Source: Flabesymbios commensalis
Taxonomy: Eukaryota; Annelida; Polychaeta; Terebellida; Flabelligeridae
DNA length: 64,000 bases
Assembly (NCBI GenBank): GCA_964017125.1
Contig: OZ024908.1
Coordinates: 80,044,919 to 80,108,918, forward strand
Reading direction: 5' to 3'
Part shown: piece by piece, positions 12,801 to 23,888 of the stretch
Numbering within the stretch: position 1 is the stretch's first letter
Layout: the number at the start of each line of letters is the position of its first letter
Notes under the pieces: model-generated
Seen by the model: only the letters and a program-made list of their open reading frames with translations
Told to the model about the DNA's origin: nothing
Databases searched by the model: none
Position numbers and translations under genes: made by a program

Positions 12801-15800
12801 TGAATATAAAATGAAGTCATTATTCCTCAATTAAATTGGAAAAATTGTGTAAAAAATAAAATTAAAATTATATATAGCCGACATCTGAATTCCAGTTATC
12901 AATTTATGGGAAACTTGAACTAAAATTAACTGATTTACAACCATATGATTTGCAGCTTGTCAATTTATAGCACAACATTGGACCAAATTAACTGATTTGC
13001 TACTTCTTGGAGACAATTTTTGCGGTTTGGATGGAATCTGTACTAATTTATGGTATAGCTCTACTGTTTTAAGGTCAATTATCTTGATCAATATGCAAAT
13101 AAGTGTAAATTATAACCAGATAACTTGAAAACGCATACCGTACCAAACATGTACAGTTAATACCTTTTTTTTTTTTTTTTTTTTTATTGATAAAACTATT
13201 CGATACAGTGATTATTACAAAACATGTAATATAGGTAAAAAAACATACATAATAATGATAGTTAAAAGGCATAATTATACATTAAAAAAACACAGGAAGC
13301 ATTGAGCCGGTGTCCGTCCAGTGTAGGAGAACAAAGAACCAACACCGGCCCAGTACATCGCATATCTAACAAACACGAGAGGTTTGACCAGCGCTGGCGC
13401 AATGTTGTTCCAGCATCATCGACGCTGTCCAAACCTTGCCCCAGCATCGGACCAAACCTCCGCGCCTGGTGGGTACCTAGAAAACACGACACATCGACCC
13501 AATGCTGGTCCAATGAGGGCCAGCGTCTACTGGTCCAACATTGGTCCAGCACCGGGCCGATGTATCGTGTTTGCAGGGTATTGTATCATGTGTGAAATCG
13601 AAGAATATATTACAGCGTGCATAAGCAGAGGCCCACGGTCCGCCGGACATAAAGGTGAAAAATGGATTACACAAGTGACCTGAAAGACATGCCAGCAAGG
13701 ACGAGACATTAAGCACAACGCCGGTCCAGCGCTGGGCCAACATCGACGATAGTGGGTCAACTCTGGACTAGCACTGCGCCCATGTCTCGTGTCTGCAGGG
13801 ATGTTTATAGAAACGTGTGGTTATATAATTTAGACTACAATAGGGTTGTGGGTGTGAACACCCCTTTGTTCTCGAGGTCAGCCATTTACCATGTTTACTA
13901 CATAGCACAAACTGTGGGCTATCCAGCATTCTAAAAACTGACCCCGAGATCAGCTTTTGTGACCTCACGAATATTATGAACAAAGACACATTCCTTGTTT
14001 TTGGTGAGGTGGTACCTTTACATGTTTGATATACAACGTCATCTCATTGTAAAATGTCTGTTAGCCCTGGTACATTTACATGTATCTAGGCCACAAGAAT
14101 AGGAATTATACACCAACCAGCAACCACACCAGCTTAGAAGAGCTTTACACGCTTTTTGTGAGATGGTCAGAAGGATTACTCAGGTGCTAGAAACACAGTC
14201 CTTGGATTCAAATTGTTTTGTTCCCTTACAAAACAGTTAGGCCTAATACTGCCATATATAAGTGTGTATGGACAAGCTGTTTAGTAGCACCTATCAATGC
14301 TGCTTGCGCAGCCTAGCAAACTGGTCTGCCCAGTAGGACATGGAGCGTAAGGGACATATATCCTCTATTGTCCCAACTTAGATTGATAAACCCTGTCTAT
14401 CAACTGAATAAACACATTTTTAAACGTGTTAAATCCGAGTCAATCCATATTTAGGATTGCTTTAATTTCAGATGTTTTAGCCACATATATTCAACAAAGA
14501 AAGACAGTGGATATTTGACTGTTCTTACACGTAATCTGAAGGATTGCCAATTCTGCCCAACAAATCAGTTTTATTTTTCACTTGGTAGGTCAACCGTCGT
14601 ATAATCCGCATCCGTTGCCATTTTCCTGGATTGGTGCCCGGTCGCTTTATAACTTAATTTATGTTAATCGTCATAGAAACTGTTAGAATACGCTTTAAAA
14701 GGTACAGATTCAATAAAAACCATCAAATCGACTAGAAGATGCAGCTGATTTCTTTCAACGATAAGAGAAACAAAAAATAAACGACAAATCCGACGACGGT
14801 CATTTTTTAATTCATGTGAATTAGACGTAACTGCACGGTGTTCAAGAGTAATTCGGATGTATTTTCTTATGTGTTTGTTATGACGCAAAATGTGGTGATT
14901 GGCAAATTAGACTGCGGCTATCTTTAATTTATGCAAATTAGCTTTCTGTTATTACTATTCATAATATTATTATATTATATATTATTATATTATATTTTAT
15001 TATTCATAATATATATACACTGCATTGAAATTTCCACCCTCACTATTTTTACACATGATACATAGTTCTATCTCCATTTGTTCCGATGTGTGTGAGGCAA
15101 GAAGTGATAATTTGTAAATTATCTAGCGGTCATCTTGAATTTATGCACAATAGCAGTTTGCTATTATCATACAAAACACGATATTGAAATTTCTGTCCTG
15201 CTTATTTTGACACCTTACATATGTTTTATCTTCATCTGTTTCAAATTTACGATGCATAATGTGATCATTGCATAATTTAATGATTAGCAAATCAGACCAT
15301 CTTTAATTGATGCAAAATACCATTACCACGATTACCATATCATGCATATACAAACAAAGTCTTAGAATTTAAATCCTGAATATTTTGACACCTAATACAT
15401 GTTTCTATCTTTATTTGTTCAAAAGTTATGTTGCATAGTGTGATAATCGGCAAATCACATGGCGGCCATCTTGGATTTATGTAAATGATGTCTCTGTTAT
15501 CATAAAACATGTGATTGTACAGCATTACAAATTCAATTCTGATTAGTTTGATATCTTTTTTATTTGTCTATCTTTATTTGTGCTGAAGTTATGGGGCATA
15601 ATGTGATAATCGGCAAATCATATGGCGGCCATTTTGAATTTAAGCAAATTAGGCCTCTTATGAAGGAGGTTTTTTGCCCCCCCCCCCTTTCCGGAAAATA
15701 TTACAAAGTGTATTATAAGGAGTCCCTGTGCCAAATTTTATACCAAAATTGACCAAAATGCACAACTTGGTGACAATGTCCATGTATGTTCTCTTCTTTT

Positions 15801-16264
15801 GAAGGCTAATGAAATAAATGAAACACATTTTTCATCTACAAAATGCACTGTTTTTGATGTATTGCAAAGTTATTCACATGGCAGTTCAGGGTCTAAATGT
15901 CACTTAAATCAGCAATTCTACTAATTTACTAATTCCCAGCAAACAGGTGACATTGACCCAATTCTGTTTTGATGTTGGACCATCGTCTTAGACGTCGGTC
16001 CAACATCAAAACAATATTGGGGCAATGTCTCGTGTTTGCTGGGAATAAGTAACAAAGATGAGAGATTGTCATTTACATACCTGATAAACACATCATTCCA
16101 GACGACAGAGAACTAGCGAAACTCGCGTCTGCCATGTTCACATCAAATGTATCTACGAAATCTGTTAATATAACTGAAAACGACGTAGTGATGCCCGCAA
16201 TGATAACATTTAGTGCAAGCGCTCCGGAGCAAATCACCCAGGCATAACCTTTATCCTTGGCCAT
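6667..16264 (-). CDS. SLC16-like monocarboxylate transporter (MFS), five exons
   Basis: Coding exons are 16081-16264, 11430-11573, 9289-9999, 8644-8769 and 6667-6809, giving 1308 bases, 435 residues and a TGA stop. Every intron is phase 1 with GT donor and AG acceptor. The protein has about 12 hydrophobic segments. It opens MAKDKGYAWV, which matches the SLC16 TM1 signature with YAWV for the usual WGWV. The second family signature follows TM4 as HFDKKRGFATGVPILGKSLG. A hydrophilic Lys-rich loop of about 50 residues separates TM6 and TM7, as in the family. Family members move monocarboxylates or aromatic and other small acids across the plasma membrane, usually with protons. The substrate cannot be read here, and the Asp/Arg pair of MCT1 TM8 is not obvious (a lone Arg in ASALTRLITC). 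The start is the first ATG before the signature. No upstream UTR exon was identified. Confidence 0.9.
6912..7078. mobile_element. T2 fragment
   Basis: Carries TTTTCACCCACTTGAA, GATGTCTAAACACACATTTC, CCCCAATAACAGTG and GGTTAAT in T2 order, with the hairpin half lost. It lies in the last intron of the SLC16-like gene. Confidence 0.6.
7276..7614 (-). mobile_element. Composite SINE with two tRNA-like heads
   Basis: Read on the minus strand, the element starts with a tRNA-like module: box A TAGGGTAGTGGTTAGCAC, a TTTCAC anticodon-loop region, and box B AGTTCGGTTCCC. About 100 bases later comes a second module: box A TGACCGAGAGGTAGC and box B TTTCGAATCC. The body ends GGCCTAAAGCCCG followed by an (ATTTC)n tail. 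A second nearly full copy is at 57243-57543 and a one-headed copy at 51640-51790. Paired pol III promoter modules suggest a dimeric SINE. It lies antisense to nothing coding, within the last intron of the SLC16-like gene. Confidence 0.75.
7655..7836. mobile_element. T1 TTAA-type MITE copy, half element
   Basis: Keeps CTAAAGTCGACTCCCGCACTG, the GTATTCAAATG-type block (here GATAATCAAATGAATC), GGTCTCCATGG and the terminal CAGCGTTGTAAGAGTT. The left arm of the hairpin is lost. Confidence 0.7.
7882..8146. mobile_element. T1 TTAA-type MITE, near full length
   Basis: Opens TTAACCCTTCAACCCT and closes GCACTGAAAGGGTTAA. The orientation is opposite to the previous copy, and the GACGTCTACAGAC hairpin sits at the right. 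TTAA occurs at both edges. Confidence 0.8.
8644..8769 (-). CDS. SLC16-like gene, coding exon 4
   Basis: 42 codons, reading AMTTLTAIVMIDFVGREQ and then AQGWTQSF and SPFAG. This matches the SLC16 TM10-TM11 region (DxxG followed by a P-rich turn). The acceptor is TCTTCCAG and the donor is G|GTATTA. Confidence 0.88.
8889..9245. mobile_element. T2 MITE containing a P5 hairpin
   Basis: T2 copy starting TTTAACCGCTAAGCACGACTGT and ending with the hairpin CCCACTTGAAGTTGTAG / CACAACTTCACGTGGG. A P5 hairpin (about 8928-8996) interrupts its left part, so this is a nested insertion. Confidence 0.65.
9289..9999 (-). CDS. SLC16-like gene, coding exon 3
   Basis: 237 codons, the largest exon, from the end of TM4 through TM10. 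Carries the DKKRGFATG motif and the central Lys-rich loop (PPAKKKTEDTKKKG). The acceptor is CATTACAG and the donor is the weak G|GTTATA. Confidence 0.9.
10096..10555. other. Intron sequence, nothing recognised
   Basis: AT-rich intron 2 sequence of the SLC16-like gene with no repeat or coding signal that I can name. Confidence 0.5.
10556..10714. mobile_element. 159-base foldback element
   Basis: Long inverted repeat opening CCAGGGGTGCATATTACAAA and closing with its complement. The arms are about 70 bases with few mismatches, meeting at AGTTAGAATTCATCCTAACT. Confidence 0.85.
11430..11573 (-). CDS. SLC16-like gene, coding exon 2
   Basis: 48 codons, spanning the end of TM2, the VKRFGCRAVTM loop typical of the family, TM3 and TM4. 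The acceptor is CTTTATAG. The donor must be G|GTCGGT to keep frame; a stronger-looking GTGAGA lies four bases downstream and would shift it. Confidence 0.88.
11953..12086. repeat. 67-base tandem duplication
   Basis: ATTCTGTGAAACGCAGTGAC occurs twice, 67 bases apart, each followed by CTCGGTGAAAACAAGG. TTTCACAGAAT at about 12138-12148 is the reverse complement of the unit start, suggesting a foldback edge. Confidence 0.85.
13163..13187. repeat. Poly-T run
   Basis: About 20 consecutive T. It could be the poly(A) tail of a minus-strand retrocopy, but no retrogene sequence was recognised beside it. Confidence 0.8.
13291..13581. mobile_element. Cluster of three tandem P3 copies
   Basis: Three diverged P3 hairpins follow one another, with AACAAACACGAGAGG and AGAAAACACGACACATCG marking the starts of the second and third. 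The last closes CGATGTATCGTGTTTGCAGG. The head-to-tail arrangement is unusual for a MITE. Confidence 0.65.
13690..13800. mobile_element. P3 copy
   Basis: Opens CAGCAAGGACGAGACATTAA and closes CATGTCTCGTGTCTGCAGGG, with GCTGGGCCAACATCGACG in the middle. It is the fourth member of the 13.3-13.8 kb cluster. Confidence 0.7.
13801..14880. other. Intron sequence, no gene recognised
   Basis: Lies within intron 1 of the SLC16-like gene, inside the large foldback element. Short ORFs carry no known motif. Confidence 0.45.
15935..16043. mobile_element. P3 element, reference full-length copy
   Basis: 109-base palindromic element opening CCCAGCAAACAGGTGACATT and closing AATGTCTCGTGTTTGCTGGG. The inner arms are TTTTGATGTTGGACC and GGTCCAACATCAAAA. 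With flanking bases the palindrome extends to ATTCCCAG...CTGGGAAT. P3 is the commonest small element without TTAA in this window. It has no coding capacity, and its parent transposon is not known to me. It sits 38 bases from exon 1 of the SLC16-like gene. Confidence 0.85.
16081..16264 (-). CDS. SLC16-like gene, coding exon 1
   Basis: Residues 1-61 plus one base. Holds TM1 and most of TM2. The donor is G|GTATGTAA after CLSG. The frame upstream of the ATG has a TTG-start extension that I consider 5' UTR. Confidence 0.88.
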
Positions 16265-16440
16265 TTCACCTCTGTGTTCGCTCAAAATGCACTCACGAAA
16301 AATAGGAGACTAACGTCAACTGTGATGATGAGTATTTCAACATAGTATGTCAACATAGCTGATGTAACATTGGGTCACATTACCACATCTACGGCCAGTC
16401 TATGGTAATATAGAACTCCCCATGCATCTATAACGAATTA

Positions 16441-16672
16441 ACTGGTTAAGTGCTAAACACGACTATGGTCGTTTTTAATCCAATTTATTAGCCGATTAAA
16501 TCACTGTTATTGGGAACGAAATGTGTGTTTAAACATTCAGATTTGCAATTGGTTGGTCTAAATTGCAGCATATGTGAGTGATTTTCACACATTTTAGGCT
16601 GTGGGTCGCCGTAGCGACGCACAACTTCAAGTGAGTGAAAATTTAAATAAGATATTTTAGCGAGAAAGGGGT
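16441..16672. mobile_element. T2 TTAA-type MITE copy
   Basis: Has GGTTAAGTGCTAAACACGAC at the left, GTTATTGGGAACGAAATG inside, and the GTCGCCGTAGCGACGCACAA hairpin centre at the right. It lies upstream of the SLC16-like start codon, in the presumed promoter/5' region. Confidence 0.8.
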
Positions 16673-17026
16673 TTACATGACATTTGAACTCTGAAACTAC
16701 GGTGGATATTCTAATCAGTTGTTTTCTGTCAGGTGTGTATTTACTGTAACACAATATTGAAATAGGTGTGGAGATACTTTGGATTAGCTTTTGGGCTATT
16801 CTATCTATATCAAAAAGGTGTGCGTGCAAACTGTGGTTGGGTCCATTAAATTTCGCTTTAATCAATTTGACTCGACTCGATTGGCACAAATGAGAACTTA
16901 GATTCATAATTTCGATTGGGGCAGAGCGCATGCCCCAAAACAGACGCTGAATCTGAAATTGCAAAACATAAAAGTAAGCAGCGCTTTAGTTTGTAGAAAT
17001 GAAATGTGTATTTTACACAATTACCG

Positions 17027-17307
<281 letters not shown>

Positions 17308-17979
17308 TCGCAAAGAGACCATGTGCAAATGATTCAGAAATTAGGTTATATGTAATAATTACTGCATTAATGGCAACACAAAAAAATAAAAATAGTGCAA
17401 AGTGCATCATTAGAAAAAAAAGTGTCGCTTTCTAATACATCCCTGATGAACGATGCTGTATGTTTGTCCCTCCCGGCGTATTTGCTTGTTAAAGTGGCAC
17501 GAGCGTTAATCATTGGTGAACATAACCTTTGTTTATATACATTGTATTTGAAATTTTTAAAACTTTTACTATTAGCAAATGCGGTGCCACTACCATTCAA
17601 ACATAGCTTTTACAATACCATTACCACTCATTGAAATAGATTTTAAAAACTTGACGGTGCGTATATGCAACTGCATATTAATTGGTAGCACTTACGTTAT
17701 TAAATGTAACAGTTTAGAGTGATATGGTAGAATAAATAAAGATAAAAACGATCTATATAGAAACTAGACAAGTCTCATAAGGGAAATCCATATAATGACA
17801 TGCTAATTGCTTTAAAAAGTCTAATTTTACTTTGGGGTTTACATTTGTTAAAAGTAGACAACAACACATTCGTTTTAATATTAAAATCAGCAGTAGCTGC
17901 AATTACACGTTTTAACTCTGTTTACTTCCCACCGTGTTACCCTAGTAGCTACAATTAGTCTGGCTTTAGATTAATTTAT

Positions 17980-18200
17980 TCATAAAGTATATTTCCGTGG
18001 GGGCGCCAATAGAACAATATCATCAGCGTATGCTAAAGCACCAGCAAAAACATTACCGACATAGCAACCAAATCCTGATAATTTTAACATATCCATAAGT
18101 ACGTCTAAGTATAAAGTGAATAAAAATGAAGACAACACTCTACCTGCTTTAATAGGCTGGCATACCACTTTGTCCCATCGAACAGAGTCCGATGGGTTAA
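17980..18200 (-). mobile_element. LINE reverse-transcriptase fragment
   Basis: Reads KAGRVLSSFLFTLYLDVLMD, then GFGCYVGNVFAGALAYADDI and VLLAP. These are the palm motifs (R-x-G-G-x-L-S-P and YADD) of a non-LTR retrotransposon different from the one at 3145-4884. Only about 60 residues survive, and no ends or tail are seen. Confidence 0.75.
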
Positions 18201-18979
18201 AACAATAGTGTGCTAAGTATTAACCAGCTAAGTTTGTATAAAGTTTGAATTTATTCCAAATTCAGGTTAAAACAACAGATCAAGTCGACTTAGCACACTG
18301 TTATTCTCGTGAAAAGGAGCACATATCAGCATAATATCAGTTCAACACAGGACCAATTCGACTTGACACATTGTTATTCTGGTGTTATATGCTTATCAGC
18401 TCTGTTTCTGGGACAAAAACAGTGCACTTGGCGCATTCTTATTCTGAGACTTGTGGAGCCAACGCAGGGGAAATACCTGGACTTAGTTTATTGTTGATCT
18501 AGAAACAATCTCTGTATATTCTGTGTTCCTGGTGTAACAATGCGCTAAGTCAACTTAGTATCTTGATAATCCCAATTTTGCTTCTGTAAATCACTTTTGC
18601 AGGTAAAAACCACTTGATCTACTGTCAAATTCCAATCGCTGTATGTTTTATCATTATAAGTCCAAGTCTACATGCTGATTAGTGAATTTATCGGACTGTA
18701 GTTCTAAGCAAAAAGATAAACACAATTTCGCTGTCAAGTCGACTCGACCCCTTATTGTTTTAGACCATCGAGACATGGTCTGTTGAGTATCTATATAGGG
18801 CCTATTAACACGGAGTTCAGTGAAGTTTCGGCGCACGATTTCTCAGCTGTTCCGGCATTCAGCTGTTCCACACTTGAACAGTTGCTATATGATGTTCTAA
18901 TCTGGTGACAAGTCTATTTTTCAACAATCCTAAATTCCAAATCCTTCGTCTAGGATTAACATTTGCATGTATGCCTTAA

Positions 18980-19169
18980 AGGTGATCTATCACCCCTCAT
19001 ATGGTATGAATAATTATGTCCTTATATGGGGTGATTGGCTATCATGTGACCTTCTCAGATGGTCACATGATAGCCAATCACCAAAATAAGGAAACACTTG
19101 TGCCCCATCTTGTGGCAACTTTGATTTATTTGTCACAAAATCATTTATACTATATAAGATAGATCACCT
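18980..19169. mobile_element. TTAA-flanked hairpin MITE
   Basis: Terminal arms AGGTGATCTATC and GATAGATCACCT, with an internal palindrome TGATTGGCTATCATGTGACC around CTTCTCAGA. TTAA lies immediately outside each end (18976-18979 and 19170-19173), the target duplication of piggyBac-type transposition. Its termini lack CCCTT, so it is separate from T1, T2 and T4. Confidence 0.8.
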
Positions 19170-19260
19170 TTAAGCAATATGAGGTTGTCATTTTATTTGA
19201 CGAGGGTCGACTTCAGCGACACCTATGTGTGGAGAGAAGCTGAACCGTTACAGCACGTGT

Positions 19261-19352
19261 ACCCCAGCAAGCACGAGACATTCCCCCAGAGTTGGTATAA
19301 GGATGGTCCACCGTCTACAGCGCTGGCCCAAAATCATACCAGCGCTGGGTGG
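19261..19352. mobile_element. P3 copy, right end decayed
   Basis: Opens CCCCAGCAAGCACGAGACAT and carries GGTCCACCGTCTACAGCGCT. The closing terminus is lost. Confidence 0.7.
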
Positions 19353-19539
19353 ATTTATTGTTTGTTTGTACAGTGGTTCTGCTGCAACAGGTACACACTG
19401 TGCACTGGGTCCAGTAATAGACGATATACCATGGCTTGACCTCCAAAAAATGCAACAAAAGTTTTTTCGATTTATATGGTCTTTGGGTCTGTGGCATACC
19501 CCAAAAAAATCTTCCAATGTATGACCACTGGAAAGGAAC

Positions 19540-20560
19540 TAATTTGCATAAATCCAAGATGGCCTCCACTCCATTTGTGGACCACAATGTTTATATATGA
19601 TTTTTTAACAAATAGAGCTAGGAACAAGTATAATTTGTGTTTTTGATGTGTTTTTAACAGGATAATAGGTAATATTTATAGGTAATATTATAATGATTCA
19701 AGGTCATCTGTAAGGTCAAAAGTTCACATTTCAAGGCCAAAATTGAAAAAAATATGACTTTTAACAAATACAAATAAGAACAAATGTAAAGTGTTTTGAC
19801 AGGATAATCTTTTTCTGGTGATATTTTTATTATTCAAATTGATTGTCAAGGTCAAAATGTCTATATCATGTCTATGAAAATAAGAAAATGCGACAAATAA
19901 AAATTAACAAATAAAAATAGGAACCAGTGTAATACCTCGTTTTGATTTGGTTTTCACTGGATAATCATTCAATCATATCTCTGGTAGTAATTTGAGGATT
20001 CAATACATGTCCTCGATTCTAAAGGTATACACTCAACAAATAACAGAACAAACAAGTGTACTACTTCTTTTCTGTGTGATTTTGGCAACCAGTAGCTTAT
20101 TAGACTATGCACCATGATCACCGGTATGCCACCTGATGACAGGCAGCTTTTTGTATCCATACTGTGTCTAAACTGATTTTTGCCCCTTGCAGGGGTGTAT
20201 ATGAATGAATATCCTATGTGGTAGAAACCAAAAGCATGAATGTGCTTCCATTCTGTTGAAAATTATATTATGTTTTGGTTTGACAAATGATGGCCATCTT
20301 AGATTTTACACACAATGCACTGTCTAAGGTACTTTCCTGCCACACCATTATGTCGGGCATACCTAAAACTCTATGGTAGTCATCAAAAGCATAAATATGC
20401 GTCCATTCTCTCGAAAATAAAATCAATTTATATCTTAACATTGCACAAATAAGGGCCATCATTACCCACAATGTAATGTCTAAAATCATTTCTGGCAACA
20501 TTATTCTATTGGGCATACACCAAAACCCATTGGTAGACATTGACAACACAATTATATCAA
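19540..20560. repeat. Diverged tandem repeat region
   Basis: Units of roughly 150-200 bases recur with blocks such as CAAATAGAGCTAGGAACAAG / CAAATAAAAATAGGAACCAG and, later, GCATAAATATGCGTCCATTC / GCATGAATGTGCTTCCATTC. Each unit includes an AAGATGGCC- or GATGGCCAT-type block like the arms of the 12.2-15.7 kb foldback. No coding signal. Confidence 0.6.
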
Positions 20561-21325
20561 TTTAATATTTGATTCTGATCCAAGCGGTGGCCATTTTGAA
20601 TTTTCGCGTTGTACATCAACACTTTTTTACAATTCAAGATGCGCATATGTATATGTGAATTAGTGAGTTCTAAGAGAGAAAACTTTTGGGTGATTTTATT
20701 CGCTAGTTAACGATCATGTGACTAGGCCACGTGAGTAGGAGAATAGACCCAATTCATAATCAAGAGCATCTTTCAATATACAATTTCAATCATGATTATT
20801 TACCCAACAATACAATAACGTACTATCTAAGGACTTATCATGTGGAATATTCAGGGCTGGCACATCACAGGCTGTTCCTCTCAAACGCGCAAGTACACTG
20901 GCTTCCCCGAACATTTGTCTCTAATTTTAACCAAGTCTAATAGACTAGTTGGATATTTCGAAACAAGGCCTAAAAAAATTAGATGCATTTTTTAGTAGAA
21001 GCAATTGCAAAACAGTTACCAAGCTGGAATTTGAGTATTTCATAGTTAATTTTGCAATATAAAAAAAGAACAGTCGATAATGATTAAATTACACATGATA
21101 AATATGCTGGCGGCGACCATCTTGAAAATTAGACCATGTAGAATTTTTTTTTCAGCCTGGTAACACCGATTTTCGAATCCATCACACTCTATTATGGTAA
21201 AACCGTTTTACAATTGCTTCTACAAAGAAATGCAGCAGCGTGTGCAGTTTTCTGAAAATCCGCCTTCTCTACATAACGAGGCCATATCACGAAAAAACTA
21301 GCATTATCACAAAAAAAACAAAAGA
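20561..21325. other. No gene recognised
   Basis: AT-rich sequence without a named repeat or a supported exon. Confidence 0.5.
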
Positions 21326-21451
21326 GAAATAACAAACAAACGAGAGAACGAACGAGCGCACGAGCGCACGAACGAACGAACGAACGAACGAACGAACGAA
21401 CGAACACACGGACGGACGAACGAGCGAACGAACGAACGAACGAACGAACGA

Positions 21452-21482
<31 letters not shown>

Positions 21483-21609
21483 AACGAACGAACGAACGAA
21501 CGAACGAGCGAACAGACGGACAAACGAACAGACGGACAAACGAACAGACGAACGAACGAACAAACGAGCAGACGGACGGACGAACGAATGAACGAACGAA
21601 CGAACGAAC
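21326..21609. repeat. (GAAC)n microsatellite, imperfect
   Basis: About 280 bases of GAAC repeats with GAGC, GGAC and CAGAC variants. ORFs rich in Ser-Phe-Val-Arg on the minus strand are repeat translations. Confidence 0.97.
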
Positions 21610-22039
21610 TATAGCCCCCTGGAACAATCACTGTAAGATTGAGGCTAAACTTGCCAAGATCCCAGAGTCTGACCTGAACCTGTCAGACAGGCCGGGTCAT
21701 ATATAATTTAAACTTACTATTAATAATGGCCGTATACTAATGCGTTATCAATAAATGGAAAATGCCGAAAGATGTAATCCACCCAAGCCAAGTCAATAGA
21801 GACGAGATGACGATACAGGACGAAGAATTCGACATCTTATCTGGCGAGTGCTTAGTTTAACAAAACCAGCCCACCCTTTCATGGTAGGCGACGTTTTAAT
21901 AACATTTTAAAACTGTTTTAACACATCACTAGTAGTGATGATGCGTGGGTGGTCAGATGTACACCATAACTCAGCAGCAGACATTTGTTGATATTGGGAA
22001 ATAGTTTTGCTCAAGAAAACACACAGCAGAACGCATGTA

Positions 22040-22322
22040 ATTATTATTTACAGATATATATAGTATTAAACTTTTTTCACGTGAAGTTATAAATCAATTA
22101 AATAAAGAATATGTAATTATTATGAGCTGAAAGAGCAAGTAGAAAATGACAATACATGGCAATAATTGTCAATGCAATCTATTTATGCGCTATGAAGCGG
22201 CAAAACACAAGTATTTAAACATATTACATGTGAAATTATGTAAAAAAAAACCACCCAAGGAATCGAGAGAAAGCGATATAAACGATTGAAAGGGCAAGTT
22301 AATAATTATTATTAAGCGTCGT
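22040..22322. repeat. Flanking repeat units outside the left TIR
   Basis: Two diverged units carrying TGAAAGAGCAAGT or TGAAAGGGCAAGTTAATAAT. The same unit occurs at 28080-28330 and, inverted and many times, at 28850-30560. They may be subterminal repeats of the same transposon family or independent repeats. Confidence 0.5.
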
Positions 22323-22851
22323 TATAGTGTAGGCACATTTGTCATGAAAAAAAGCTCGTGTATTTTTTTTGGTAAAAGCAAAAGCTCACTTGATTTTGAA
22401 AAAAGATATCATAAGCTTCAAAAAAAATTAGGGTTGCATTTTTTTGTGAGCACTATAAACCACTGAAATCCAAGATGGCCGCCACCATAGTAAAACGCTT
22501 TAAAATGTACGGTAAAATTCATATAATGTCTATGCTATATTTTGTTTCAGCATGTACTGTTTGGAAAATTGTATACAAATGTGACATTAATACCCACATG
22601 ACTACTAATCTTTTTATTTTGAATACTTTTAGCTAAAATATACAGTTTTTTATTATTATAGATACATGAAAATTGACGTTGGAGTCCCTTCTTCAGCAGC
22701 GATTGTTTTCGATGGGTTAAGGTTCACTTGTATATTTCATGGTGTATTTACAAACATATTTTTTTTCTTCTTTTGCAGGAGACATCCAGATGACTAGCAT
22801 CAACCATAACCCATGATAGTAACATAGATAGAATGTCTTAGTTTAGCAAAA

Positions 22852-23888
22852 ATGGCGGTGTTGGTAACCACGAAAAATACAAAAACTGTTGATTTTGAAC
22901 TATGCTTGATCTGTCAAATAGGCAGCAAAAAAAACTGATTACAGAAACTATGTGCCTAATCCTTCTTTGGCTTCTGTAAAAAAAACTAATCACAATCACT
23001 GATGTTCGATGTTCCTATGGAGAAACAGAGTTCTCTTCGCTGACGAATCGAATAATAGGTTTGTCTGCAGATGAACTGTTACGGAATGGCGTGTCATACC
23101 ACAAGACATGCTATAAAGATCTGACACACAAAACAAGCATTCAACGAGCAAAAGTCAGAAATGAGAAAAGAAAAGTGACAGGTAGTTCCCACGATGTAAA
23201 GAAGAAAGCAAAAGGGCGGCCACCAAATCATGATGCTACATCTATAAGTGCGTCTTCATCTTTTGAGCGAGCTACTCGAAGTGAAATATTTGACAAGGAA
23301 ATGTGCGTCATTTGTCAAAAAAATCAAGCAGACAAGTTACATCATGTTTCAACTGAAAATATTGGAGCTCAGTTGAAAGCCATTGGCCAAGAGACAGATA
23401 ATAAACTGCTAAAAGTCAGATTGAGCAATGTTATTGGCACATTTGATCTCCTTACAGCCGTTGCAGAGGACATGAAATATCGCTTTATGTGTCTAAGTCA
23501 TGCAAAGCGAGACATAGAAAAAGCTCACAAAACAGAGTCACAAAGAGTCACAAAACAACACATTATTTTCTCCCAGTTAGTGTCTGACCTAGAGATACTA
23601 GACATGGTGGAAACTGAAATAAATGACACAGGCATCAGTTCTGCCTTAAATATGAACGAAATAGAACGCTCATATATTGGTTTGCTAGAATCTAACAGGT
23701 TCGCCTTACCCAGCAGCCCACGATACAAACCATACCTAAAACAACTGATTCCAGACAACATCTCTGATGTGCACTTCACCAGGCCTCCAGACAAAACTAA
23801 ACCTGAACAAATAATTTCAACTAAACTAAAAGAAACCCTTTCAGCTGGTGCTTTGACCGAAGATACAGAAATGTCAGAAAAGATGTAA
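22852..23888 (+). pseudogene. Element ORF, N-terminal Cys/His region
   Basis: An ATG at 22852 starts MAVLVTTKNTK and FELCLICQ, then the frame slips in an A tract. The longest open part is 23061-23888, of 275 codons, including GVSYHKTCYKDLTHKTSIQR, a basic stretch KKKAKGRPP, MCVICQKNQADKLHHVS and RFMCLSHAKRD. The C-x2-C and C-x2-H pairs could form a zinc-binding module, and the basic patch could bind DNA or act as a nuclear signal; both are inferences. The family is known to me only as uncharacterised repeat-encoded proteins. Codon 1 of the open part is not a true start. Confidence 0.55.

Larger units (their letters stand above)
12180..15665. mobile_element. Large foldback element with repeated arms
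   Basis: The left arm (12180-12560) and right arm (14880-15665) are in opposite orientation. Each is built of diverged units of about 165 bases centred on GATGGCCGCCAT, followed by a block reading AACAGATGAAGATA and then GTCAAAATAC. The left arm has about two units and the right about five. The 2.3 kb between them contains the P3 cluster and a poly-T run but no recognisable transposase. This looks non-autonomous. The family is not identified. Confidence 0.55.

Noticed and set aside
13262-13989. Several overlapping ORFs of 60-99 codons on both strands
   Set aside because: They coincide with GC-richer P3 hairpins and share peptides with P3 copies elsewhere.
21192-21631. Minus-strand ORFs rich in SFVRSFVRS
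   Set aside because: They are translations of the GAAC repeat. All three frames stay open because the unit has no stop.
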